Notes: generated from the letters alone by a model not told the origin. A stretch of 6,052 nucleotides of DNA from Candidatus Nealsoniibacteriota bacterium (GCA_003554445.1 PWGJ01000024.1:1-6052); one strand, 5' to 3'. Positions 1-5,981 are shown, numbered from the stretch's first letter. A program made the numbers and translations.

Positions 1-395
1 AAGTTCAATATGGCGGGTACCGCATAAGCGAATACACCGATAAATACACCGACTATGGCGTAAGTTATGAACTTCTTACCTTTGGCTATATTGTCTTCAC
101 TTCCACCTCCGGTGAGAATGAAGAATCCTCCGATTATTACCAGCGCAACTACGAGCCCCATCATGATAAAGAAGAGGACTTGTGCAGCTCTGTTTACGGT
201 GTTTATGAGGCAAATTATAGCCCATACGTCACCATCATCTTGATCAACTTCACCGGAGTAAGTTTCTCCGTCATACGTTATATCTCTAACCAATTCACAC
301 CCTTCCATGACCTCTATTTCTTGAGCATTTACCATTACGACACCGGAAAAAACGATTGCCAAAGCTAAACCTAAAATCAATAATGCTTTTTTCAT
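1..395 (-). CDS. Pilin-like small membrane protein (VirB2/TrbC or T4SS-pilin type), 3' end cut by window edge
   Basis: Seen: 131 codons are open from the ATG at 395-393 to the left edge with no stop, so the C-terminus is missing. The protein opens with MKKALLILG and has a signal peptide with likely cleavage after VNA (residues 22-24). A short acidic exported segment follows (about 25-60, with Cys33 and Cys62), then two hydrophobic helices at about 71-95 and 108-130. A Gly-rich, Lys-containing turn lies between them (IIGGFFILTGGG, then AKGKKFI). Family knowledge: signal peptide, two helices and a GG...GK loop is the layout of VirB2/TrbC-like pilins and of the T4SS-pilin family common in CPR genomes. 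Inference: it is exported, inserted in the cytoplasmic membrane, and may be the subunit of a pilus or secretion channel. The two Cys could form a disulfide. It follows another pilin gene of the same layout but lies behind its own candidate promoter. The start has no Shine-Dalgarno, only an A-rich stretch. Layout is secure, exact role is not. Confidence 0.8.
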   Translation of the reverse strand, partial: MKKALLILGLALAIVFSGVVMVNAQEIEVMEGCELVRDITYDGETYSGEVDQDDGDVWAIICLINTVNRAAQVLFFIMMGLVVALVIIGGFFILTGGGSEDNIAKGKKFITYAIVGVFIGVFAYAVPAILN

Positions 396-443
396 TTTTT
401 TAAAATTATTTTATCGACCTTTTACAGGTTAACATATTAAATT

Positions 444-471
444 ATTCTACCACCTCTATTGAATAGTGCAA
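444..471 (-). promoter_or_regulatory. Candidate sigma-70-type promoter for the left pilin gene
   Basis: Read on the minus strand, TTGCAC (471-466) is followed after 16 bases by TAGAAT (449-444). These match the -35 consensus at 4 of 6 and the -10 consensus at 5 of 6. Transcription would start near 437 and give a leader of about 40 bases before the ATG at 395. The -35 box overlaps the last codons of the preceding pilin gene. The 77-base gap contrasts with the 1-11 base gaps elsewhere in this gene run, which is why a separate promoter is plausible. Only a consensus match by eye. Confidence 0.4.
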
Positions 472-472
472 A

Positions 473-853
473 TCAACCGCCCATAACAAATCTTATAACC
501 GCCAATATTCCTCTGGCAAAAAGAACAACGAAAAGACCCAGAACCGTCCATGTTATGATATTTTTTCCTTTTTCAAAATATTTTGGATTAGCTCCTCCAA
601 ACATGATGAATAATCCTCCAACAATAACCATAAAAGCTACAAGAGCCAGTCCGAGCTGAATTAAAAGATTAGTGATTTCAGTTAAAAGCTCTTGTATAGA
701 GCAAAAGCGTAGCGGGTTCGGTATGCAGACGACTCCGTTTCCGTTATCACAAGGATTGCAATCCGCATACACGGTCGCAGTTCCGGCAAAGCTCATCAAA
801 AACGCGAAAACGGTTACCATTATTTTTCTCTTTGCCTTCATAAGTTTTAGCAT
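473..853 (-). CDS. Pilin-like small membrane protein (VirB2/TrbC or T4SS-pilin type)
   Basis: Seen: 126 residues from the ATG at 853, or 122 if the in-frame ATG at 841-839 (MKAKRKIM) is used. The second is a more typical signal-peptide beginning, and neither has a Shine-Dalgarno. A signal peptide ends at about VYA (residues 28-30). It is followed by a Cys-rich stretch (Cys32, 35, 43, 51) containing IPNPLRF, then two transmembrane helices at about 64-86 and 98-122. The loop between them reads GGLFIMFGGANP and then EKGKNI. Family knowledge: this layout, including the NPL segment before helix 1, is typical of small T4SS-pilin proteins in CPR bacteria. Inference: a membrane-stored pilin or channel subunit, with the Cys possibly paired outside the cell membrane. 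It starts 3 bases after the methyltransferase stop, so it is very probably co-transcribed with it. It ends in TGA, which must be read as stop. A non-pilus small membrane protein cannot be excluded. Confidence 0.82.
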   Translation of the reverse strand: MLKLMKAKRKIMVTVFAFLMSFAGTATVYADCNPCDNGNGVVCIPNPLRFCSIQELLTEITNLLIQLGLALVAFMVIVGGLFIMFGGANPKYFEKGKNIITWTVLGLFVVLFARGILAVIRFVMGG

Positions 854-856
854 AGA

Positions 857-1369
857 CTATTTTTGGTAAAGAAAGCCATAATGATGCATTCCGAATTGAA
901 ACTCTTCCTTTAGTGCAAAATTATGCCTTTCCGCTACTTTTTTAACTTCTTCGGGATGAATTTTAATTTCTCTGGGTCCTATGGGAGAGTCCGGAGACCA
1001 CTCCGCAATAAAAATAAACCCGCTATTTTTCAATATTCTGCGGGCTTCGGAAAAAATGGAGTCGTAATCTTCAACCTGAAAAATAAAATTGGTCATCAGC
1101 ACCAGGTTTACTTTCTTGTCGGGGATGGATGTCCCTTCTTCAATATTTTCCCTCAACACTTTAACATTCGCCACTCCTTCCCTGTTCAGTTTGCTTTTTA
1201 GTACCGATAAGGGTTCTTCGAGTAAATCTATTGCGTAGACAGCTCCCTCGGAGAGTTTGTCGGCTAAAGGCAAAGCCCATCCTCCGGAGCCACAACCGAA
1301 GTCGGCCGCTAACATATCTTCTTCAACAGGTAAATCTTCAATTACTTCTTCGGGATTTATAAAAGCCAT
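857..1369 (-). CDS. Class I SAM-dependent methyltransferase, substrate unknown
   Basis: Seen: 170 residues with the Rossmann-type SAM fold signatures in order. These are motif I ADFGCGSGG (22-30), the acidic end of strand 2 in YAIDLLEE (Asp48), Asn75 at the adenine-contact position in RENIEEG, motif IV VNLVLMTNFIF (87-97), and the motif VI-like RRILKNSGFIFIAEW (110-124). The C-terminus (HHYGFLYQK) is short. The N-terminal FINPEEVI before the fold recalls small UbiE/Methyltransf_11-like proteins of CPR genomes. Family knowledge: such enzymes transfer a methyl group from S-adenosylmethionine to a small molecule, protein or nucleic acid. Nothing visible here fixes the substrate, and no separate target-recognition domain is present. 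The protein is shorter than UbiE (about 250 residues). Its ATG lies one base past the gyrA stop and its own stop is 3 bases before the next pilin gene, so it sits in the middle of an operon and may depend on translational coupling. Probably cytoplasmic. Confidence 0.85.
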   Translation of the reverse strand: MAFINPEEVIEDLPVEEDMLAADFGCGSGGWALPLADKLSEGAVYAIDLLEEPLSVLKSKLNREGVANVKVLRENIEEGTSIPDKKVNLVLMTNFIFQVEDYDSIFSEARRILKNSGFIFIAEWSPDSPIGPREIKIHPEEVKKVAERHNFALKEEFQFGMHHYGFLYQK

Positions 1370-1370
1370 T

Positions 1371-3827
1371 TTAGAAACAAGTTATAGATGCTACGGAATC
1401 TTTTTTACTTAATTTCATAACTCTGACTCCTTGAGTGGGACGACCGAGTTTGGATATCTTATCTATGCTGGTTCTTATTACTTTCGCTTTTTTGGAAACC
1501 GCTACCAGATCTTGATCTTCGGTAACAACTCTGGCAGAAATTATTTCTCCCACTTTCGAAGGGTTGCTAAGCGTTTTAAGTCCGACACCACCCCTCTTTT
1601 GAGGTCTGTATTTTTCTACCAAAGTTCTTTTTCCGTATCCTTTTTCAGTCATTATGAATATGTATTGATCCTTCTCCTCGTTGCTTCTGATTACTCCCAT
1701 GTCAGTAACTTCATCTCCCTTTTTGAGGTCGATTCCCTTTACTCCAATGGCTTGTCTACCCATCGGTCGAACTTCTTCTTCATCAAATTTAATCGCTTTT
1801 CCTTTTTTGGTTACGATTATCAAGTCGTCATCACCGGTTGTCTTTCTCACTTTTTTAAGCTGGTCACCCTCTTTTAAGGTGAGAGCGATAAGTCCCGATC
1901 TTCTGATATTCTTAAACTCTTCCAGTGCTGTTTTCTTTATTTTACCTTTTTCTGTTACCATTACCAAATTTTCAATCGCTCCATCCTTTCCATCCTTATC
2001 CAAAGGAATAACTGCCAGCACACTTTCATCCGAAGAAAGCTCTAAAAAGTTCAAAATACCTCTTCCTCGTGCCGCCCTGGTTCCTTCCGGAACCTTGTAG
2101 ACGGGTACACGGAATACTTTACCGCTATCAGTGAAAAAGAGTAGATCATCATGAGTGTTGGCCTTGATAAAGTGATCAACCACATCATCTTGACTGGTTT
2201 TCATTCCCAAAATTCCTTTTCCACCTCGCTTTTGTTTTTTATAGGTGGAAGGATTGATTCTTTTAATATAGCCTCCTTTGGTAACTGTCACTATCGCTTT
2301 TTCTTTGGGGATTAAATCCTTATCTTTGATATTTCCCAGAGGTTCCGGATTTACATCCGTTCTTCTTTCATCATCAAACTCTTCTTTCATCTCTTCCAAT
2401 TCTTCTTTGACCACTTCTTTAATTTTTTCTTCACTTTCGAGTGTTGTCTTCAATTCTTTTATCGTCTCCTTTTTTTCATTTAACTCATCTTCAACTTCCA
2501 CTCTTTCCAACTTGGCCAATCTTTGTAATCTCATTCTCAAAATAGCCAAAGCTTGAAGGTCACTCAAATTATACTCTTCCATTAAGTTGGTCTTCGCCTC
2601 CTCCTTATCTTCCGAAGCTTTAATCGTTTCGATAATCTCATCGATATCCACTAAAGCTTTATATAAACCTTCCAGAATATGTGCTCTGTCTTCCGCTCTT
2701 TGTAATTCGTATTTTAATCTTCTGGTAATTACATCTATTCTGTGCTCTATGTAATACTCTAAAATTTCAACCAGACTGAGCACTCTGGGTTGAATTCCGT
2801 CAACCAAAGCAATCATGTTCAAGTGAAACTTTTTTTGCAGAGAGCTGAAATTGAATAATCTGTTGAGTACCTTTTGAGGGTAGGCGTTTCTCTTTAAATC
2901 GAGAACTACTCTCAAACCTTCTCTGTCCGACTCGTCTCTTATATCTCTGACACCTTCCAATTTTCCGTCCTTTACCAGATCGGCAAACTGCTCGACCATC
3001 TTCGATTTTTTAACTCCGTAAGGAATTTCGCTGATAATTATCTGTGAACTTCTCGCTTTCTGTTTTATATTCGCCTTTCCTCTTACTTTTATCGATCCCT
3101 TACCCTGTGAATAAGCTTTTACGATTTGTTCTCTGTTATATATCTCTCCACCGGTGGGAAAGTCGGGACCTTTTATGAATTCCAACAAATCTTCCGTATC
3201 GGCTTCCTGGTTTTCAAGAAGATGAATGGTAGCGTCAATCGTTTCTCCGAGATTGTGGGGAGGAATATTGGTGGCCATTCCCACGGCAATTCCCAATGAC
3301 CCGTTCAAAAGAAGTTGTGGAAGTGGAGAAGGTAAAACGGTCGGTTCCTCTTTGGTTCCGTCATAGTTATCGATAAAATCAACCGTGTCTTTGCTTATAT
3401 CCTTAAGCATCGCTTTTCCAACCTTGGAAAGCTTGGCTTCCGTATATCTCTGCGCTCCCGGAGGATCGTCGTCTATGGATCCGAAATTTCCTTGACCTTT
3501 GACCAGAGGGTATCTAAGTGAAAAGTCTTGCGCCATTCTGACCATCGAATTATAAACTGCACTGTCTCCGTGCGGATGATATCTGGCCAAAGTCATACCG
3601 ACCACGCTGGCCGATTTTTTATACTTGGCTCCGGGTGTAAGTCCGTCTTCGTTCATCGTATAGAGAATTCTTCTGTGCACTGGCTTCAATCCGTCCCGTA
3701 CATCGGGAAGTGCTCTACCGACAATAACCGACATCGCGTAATCGATGTAAGACTTTTTCATCTCTTCGGTTATGTTTCTCGGTCTTACGTAGCCTATATC
3801 ATTTTCTTGAAAATTATCTTCTTTCAT
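1371..3827 (-). CDS. gyrA: DNA gyrase subunit A
   Basis: Type IIA topoisomerase subunit that with GyrB introduces negative supercoils into DNA at the cost of ATP. Seen: 818 residues, close to B. subtilis GyrA and shorter than E. coli GyrA (875), without a long acidic tail. The winged-helix/tower breakage-reunion part spans about 10-500. It has the catalytic Tyr128 in AQRYTEAKL (equivalent to E. coli Tyr122), the quinolone-determining segment HPHGDSAVYNSMVRMAQ (84-100), and the intercalating Ile180 in LNGSLGIAVGMATN. A charged coiled coil covers about 365-490. The C-terminal beta-pinwheel (about 505-815) carries a canonical GyrA box QKRGGKG (532-538), which separates GyrA from ParC. A second copy, QKRGGVG, lies at 743-749. 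Odd: Asn93 sits where E. coli has Asp87, and Lys110 replaces a usual Asp. It starts 11 bases after the metallo-hydrolase stop, is one base from the methyltransferase, and has no Shine-Dalgarno. gyrB is not in the window. Confidence 0.97.
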   Translation of the reverse strand: MKEDNFQENDIGYVRPRNITEEMKKSYIDYAMSVIVGRALPDVRDGLKPVHRRILYTMNEDGLTPGAKYKKSASVVGMTLARYHPHGDSAVYNSMVRMAQDFSLRYPLVKGQGNFGSIDDDPPGAQRYTEAKLSKVGKAMLKDISKDTVDFIDNYDGTKEEPTVLPSPLPQLLLNGSLGIAVGMATNIPPHNLGETIDATIHLLENQEADTEDLLEFIKGPDFPTGGEIYNREQIVKAYSQGKGSIKVRGKANIKQKARSSQIIISEIPYGVKKSKMVEQFADLVKDGKLEGVRDIRDESDREGLRVVLDLKRNAYPQKVLNRLFNFSSLQKKFHLNMIALVDGIQPRVLSLVEILEYYIEHRIDVITRRLKYELQRAEDRAHILEGLYKALVDIDEIIETIKASEDKEEAKTNLMEEYNLSDLQALAILRMRLQRLAKLERVEVEDELNEKKETIKELKTTLESEEKIKEVVKEELEEMKEEFDDERRTDVNPEPLGNIKDKDLIPKEKAIVTVTKGGYIKRINPSTYKKQKRGGKGILGMKTSQDDVVDHFIKANTHDDLLFFTDSGKVFRVPVYKVPEGTRAARGRGILNFLELSSDESVLAVIPLDKDGKDGAIENLVMVTEKGKIKKTALEEFKNIRRSGLIALTLKEGDQLKKVRKTTGDDDLIIVTKKGKAIKFDEEEVRPMGRQAIGVKGIDLKKGDEVTDMGVIRSNEEKDQYIFIMTEKGYGKRTLVEKYRPQKRGGVGLKTLSNPSKVGEIISARVVTEDQDLVAVSKKAKVIRTSIDKISKLGRPTQGVRVMKLSKKDSVASITCF

Positions 3828-3838
3828 GTTTTTTTAGA

Positions 3839-4513
3839 TTATGCCTTTTTGCTCTGTGGTTTTAATTTGTATACTTTGATCTCTCCTTCCGAAAGGTTGC
3901 TTTTTGAGATAGAAACCTTGTCTTTAGCCTCCGTGTCTTTGGCTCCCATCGCTTTGAAAAATGCTTCCGGCCCATCCAAATCCAAGTCAAGACCATCCAC
4001 TTTGTAGTGCATGGGGATTACCGCTTTCGGTTCAAGTTGAGAGATTATTGTACTCGCTTTTTTTGCGTTTAATGTATATTTTCCGCCTATCGGAATAAGT
4101 AAGATATCAACTTCACCTATCTCTTTGAGTTGATCGTCGGTAAGCTCTTTTTGACCCAAATCACCGAGATGACAGACATTCATTCCTTCCGACTCTATTA
4201 CATAAATAGTATTTACTCCTCTTTCCTTTCCCTTTTCTTCATCGTGATAAGAAAAAATTCCTCGAATGAGTGTGTTTTGAACTTCATATTCACCGGGGTT
4301 GTCTATTACGAATGCTTCTTCATTTACCGCCGATAAATTATTGTGGTCATCATGAGAGTGTGAAACCAAAACCATTTCAACGTTCTTTTTGTATAACTTC
4401 AATCCGGTAGATTCATCGAAAGGATCAGTTAGAATGGAGACTTTTTTCCTCGACTTCCTCTTTTTCTTTCCGGAAATGTAAAAACAAGATTGTCCGTACC
4501 ATTTAAAATCCAT
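3839..4513 (-). CDS. Metallo-beta-lactamase-fold hydrolase, UlaG-like
   Basis: Seen: 224 residues with the metal-binding signature SHSHDDH (His52, His54, Asp56, His57). His115 and Asp118 follow in CHLGDLG, and His169 in IPMHYK, so the set for a two-metal site is complete. Also seen are WYGQSCFYI at the start, DNPGEYEV (71-78), GVNTIYVIE (99-107) and the IPIGGKYTLNA segment (140-150), which give a Lactamase_B_3/UlaG-like layout. Odd: a strongly basic stretch GKKKRKSRKK (15-24) sits in the first strand-loop. Family knowledge: relatives cleave phosphoesters, lactones or nucleic acids. UlaG itself is a lactonase, but nothing here fixes a substrate, and the beta-CASP and long RNA-processing domains of RNase J are absent. 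It is the first gene of the minus-strand run, with a candidate promoter ending 35 bases upstream, and gyrA follows after 11 bases. The ATG at 4513 is the only sensible start, because the family motif WYGQS begins five residues in. No Shine-Dalgarno. Confidence 0.9.
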   Translation of the reverse strand: MDFKWYGQSCFYISGKKKRKSRKKVSILTDPFDESTGLKLYKKNVEMVLVSHSHDDHNNLSAVNEEAFVIDNPGEYEVQNTLIRGIFSYHDEEKGKERGVNTIYVIESEGMNVCHLGDLGQKELTDDQLKEIGEVDILLIPIGGKYTLNAKKASTIISQLEPKAVIPMHYKVDGLDLDLDGPEAFFKAMGAKDTEAKDKVSISKSNLSEGEIKVYKLKPQSKKA

Positions 4514-4548
4514 ATTCTTTATAATATTTTAACTAAATACTAATTACC

Positions 4549-4577
4549 ATTTTACCAGTCAAACTTGAAAAAATCAA
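4549..4577 (-). promoter_or_regulatory. Candidate promoter of the metallo-hydrolase-gyrA operon
   Basis: On the minus strand, TTGATT (4577-4572) and TAAAAT (4554-4549) are separated by exactly 17 bases. The -35 matches consensus at 4 of 6 and the -10 at 5 of 6. Transcription would begin near 4542, giving a leader of roughly 28 bases before the ATG at 4513. An alternative pair, TTGACT (4562-4557) with TATTTA (4539-4534), also has 17-base spacing but a weaker -10. Its position before a long co-directional gene run supports the call. No other strong candidate precedes gyrA itself. Confidence 0.5.
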
Positions 4578-4578
4578 G
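4564..4578. repeat. Short palindrome between divergent promoters
   Basis: CTTGA (4564-4568) and TCAAG (4574-4578) form a perfect 5-base inverted repeat around five A residues. It contains parts of both candidate -35 boxes (plus strand 4565-4570, minus strand 4572-4577). It may be a binding site for a regulator acting on both genes. It may equally be a by-product of two TTGA-type -35 boxes facing each other, since the repeat is short. Confidence 0.3.
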
Positions 4579-4592
4579 ATATTATGTAAAAT
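4565..4592 (+). promoter_or_regulatory. Candidate promoter of the ribosomal protein S1 gene
   Basis: TTGAAA (4565-4570) and TAAAAT (4587-4592) lie 16 bases apart, matching consensus at 4 of 6 and 5 of 6. Transcription would begin near 4599 and leave an unusually long untranslated leader of about 124 bases before the S1 ATG at 4723. It overlaps the oppositely directed promoter at 4549-4577, so each -35 box lies inside the spacer of the other and RNA polymerase should not occupy both at once. Confidence 0.45.
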
Positions 4593-4598
4593 AGATAA

Positions 4599-4722
4599 TC
4601 AGCGGCAAGTATTGAAAAGTTTGGGCTCAAAGACTTCATCTTGCCCAAGTCAATTATTAACCAATCGATAAAAATTTGTTTAGATTTGAGCCACTACCAA
4701 ATTTTTATCATCAAGAAAAATT
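4599..4722 (+). promoter_or_regulatory. Structured 5' leader of the S1 gene (candidate autoregulatory RNA)
   Basis: Four pairing possibilities are visible in the leader. (1) GGCAAG 4604-4609 with CTTGCC 4640-4645. (2) A local hairpin of TTGGGC 4621-4626 with GCCCAA 4643-4648, continued after a 3-base bulge by AAGA 4630-4633 with TCTT 4639-4642 around a 5-base loop. (3) GGCTCAAA 4624-4631 with TTTGAGCC 4685-4692. (4) GATAAAAATTTG 4667-4678 with CAAATTTTTATC 4698-4709, 12 perfect pairs ending 13 bases before the start codon. Pairings 1 and 2 exclude each other, and 2 and 3 exclude each other. Pairings 3 and 4 interleave, as in a pseudoknot. Established: E. coli S1 represses its own translation through its mRNA leader. 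Inference: this leader does something similar by alternating structures near the start codon. I do not recognise it as a named RNA family. Confidence 0.45.
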
Positions 4723-5772
4723 ATGAAAGACAAATTAAAAGAAGAAAATTTACTCGAAATACCCAAAGAAGGATCGGTTGTCGAAGGTGAGATAGTAGGT
4801 AAAGGACGAGCAGCGGCTTACGTTGATTTGGGAATCTTCGGAACCGGAATAATTTTCGGTAGAGAGTTTTACCAAGCTAAAGACGAACTCAAAGACCTGG
4901 AAAATGGAGAAAAAGTCTCCGTTAAGGTTGTAGACATAGACGGGGAAGACGGTTATGTTGAACTTTCTCGACACGAAGCAAGAAAGGATATGGCCTGGGG
5001 TGTCTTGGAAGAAAAGAAAGAAAACAGTGAAACCATAAAAGTAAAAATTGAAGGCGCCAATAAAGGTGGTCTTTTAACTAAACTTTTTGGAATTTCATCA
5101 TTTTTACCATCCTCTCAACTTTCTTCGGATAATTATCCTCATGTAGAAGGGGGTGATCGAGATGAAATTTTACAAGAATTACAGAAATTAGTCGGAGAAG
5201 AGCTGGAAGTCAGAATTTTGGATCTCTCCAAGGAAGATGAAAAAATAATTCTTTCGGAAAAGATAAGAGAGATAGAAAAGAAAGAAAAGGCTCTTGAAGA
5301 ATATGAAGAAGGTGATGTCGTTGAAGGAAAAGTTACCGGTATTGTTGATTTTGGAGCCTTTATCAAGTTCGGTGAAGGTATAGAAGGGCTTATTCATATC
5401 TCCGAATTGGACTGGAGTCTCGTTTCCGACCCATCCAATATTCTCGAAGAAGGAGAAAAGATTGAAGCCAAAATCATAAAAATAGCCGACGGTAAAGTAT
5501 TTTTATCCCTTAAAGCGCTCAAAGAAGATCCTTGGAAAACAATCAAAGAAAAGCATTCCAAGGGAGACGTAATTGAAGGTAAAGTTACCAAATTCGTCTC
5601 TTTCGGATCTTTTGTTGAGCTCAATTCCGGAATTCAAGGACTTTGTCACATCTCCGAATTCGGAACGAAGGAAAGAATGGAAGCTGCACTCGAAGTCGGA
5701 GAAACTTATGACTTTGAAATTTTGTCGATAGATGCTGACGATCATCGTTTGAGTCTACGGCTTAAAGACTAA
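4723..5772 (+). CDS. rpsA: Ribosomal protein S1, four S1 domains
   Basis: RNA-binding protein of the small ribosomal subunit that helps bring mRNA into the decoding track. Seen: 349 residues built from four S1 (OB-fold) domains at about 15-85, 101-179, 196-265 and 280-348. Domains 3 and 4 are canonical (GDVVEGKVTGIVDFGAFIKF, then EGLIHISEL; GDVIEGKVTKFVSFGSFVEL, then QGLCHISEF). Domain 1 (VVEGEIVGKGRAAAYVDLG) and domain 2 (KVKIEGANKGGLLTKLFG, then SSFLPSSQL) are divergent in the way of the N-terminal, ribosome-anchoring domains of bacterial S1. An acidic/basic helical linker (about 180-196) joins domains 2 and 3. E. coli S1 has six domains and 557 residues, while four-domain forms occur in many other bacteria. 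The ATG follows an AT-rich region with only a weak AAG. The gene is monocistronic, divergent from the gyrA operon, preceded by a long structured leader and closed by a strong terminator. A related S1-domain RNA-binding protein is the only alternative. Confidence 0.92.
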   Translation: MKDKLKEENLLEIPKEGSVVEGEIVGKGRAAAYVDLGIFGTGIIFGREFYQAKDELKDLENGEKVSVKVVDIDGEDGYVELSRHEARKDMAWGVLEEKKENSETIKVKIEGANKGGLLTKLFGISSFLPSSQLSSDNYPHVEGGDRDEILQELQKLVGEELEVRILDLSKEDEKIILSEKIREIEKKEKALEEYEEGDVVEGKVTGIVDFGAFIKFGEGIEGLIHISELDWSLVSDPSNILEEGEKIEAKIIKIADGKVFLSLKALKEDPWKTIKEKHSKGDVIEGKVTKFVSFGSFVELNSGIQGLCHISEFGTKERMEAALEVGETYDFEILSIDADDHRLSLRLKD

Positions 5773-5792
5773 CGAAATCGATCAAAACTAAG

Positions 5793-5820
5793 AAAAATCC
5801 GCCACTTCGGCGGATTTTTT
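5793..5820 (+). terminator. Intrinsic terminator of the S1 gene
   Basis: AAAAATCCGCC (5793-5803) pairs perfectly with GGCGGATTTTT (5809-5819) around the loop ACTTC, followed by a run of six T (5815-5820). It lies 20 bases after the S1 stop codon. Because the 5' side begins with A5, the same stem is followed by a short U run when read on the minus strand. It could therefore also stop transcription entering from the right. Confidence 0.92.
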
Positions 5821-5895
5821 GTTTGTCTAAAACATTAAAATATTACTTAAAACAACTTTTACCAATTTTATCGTTCAGCTACTCATTTATTCGTA

Positions 5896-5922
5896 CTCGG
5901 GAGAGGTTGGACCTCTCCCGAG
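5896..5922. repeat. GC-rich hairpin repeat, copy 1
   Basis: A perfect 12-base inverted repeat (arms CTCGGGAGAGGT and ACCTCTCCCGAG) closes a 3-base TGG loop. The inner 23 bases (5899-5921) recur identically at 5985-6007. It stands 76 bases past the S1 terminator in a stretch with no convincing gene. There is no T-run after it on either strand, so it is not a classical terminator. The surrounding bases of the two copies do not align. Confidence 0.85.
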
Positions 5923-5981
5923 ATCCTTCAAGAAAGGTGGTTTTGAGTTGAAATCCGAGTTATTATTAAAACTGTTTGCTA

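Noticed and set aside
180..368. Plus-strand 62-codon open frame near the left edge
   Set aside because: It lies opposite the partial pilin gene, which explains this stretch far better with a signal peptide and two membrane helices.
396..472. Terminator between the two pilin genes
   Set aside because: Only a 4-bp ACCT/AGGT stem is visible in the gap, too weak to stop transcription. Read-through from the upstream operon therefore remains possible.
1431..1877. 148-codon plus-strand open frame inside gyrA
   Set aside because: It is antisense to strongly conserved gyrA coding sequence, and its composition (Phe/Ser/Tyr-rich) is what the complement of a Lys/Glu-rich gene gives. It shows no domain or start signal.
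3528..3600. Acquired fluoroquinolone resistance
   Set aside because: Asn at the Asp87-equivalent site alone does not show drug selection. The surrounding residues are also diverged, so an ancestral lineage state is more likely.
1371..3827. Topoisomerase IV subunit ParC instead of GyrA
   Set aside because: A canonical GyrA box (QKRGGKG) heads a full six-blade pinwheel, and the length matches GyrA.
3528..4007. 159-codon plus-strand open frame across the gyrA/metallo-hydrolase junction
   Set aside because: It is antisense to two confidently identified genes with intact motifs, has no start signal, and shows no recognisable protein feature.
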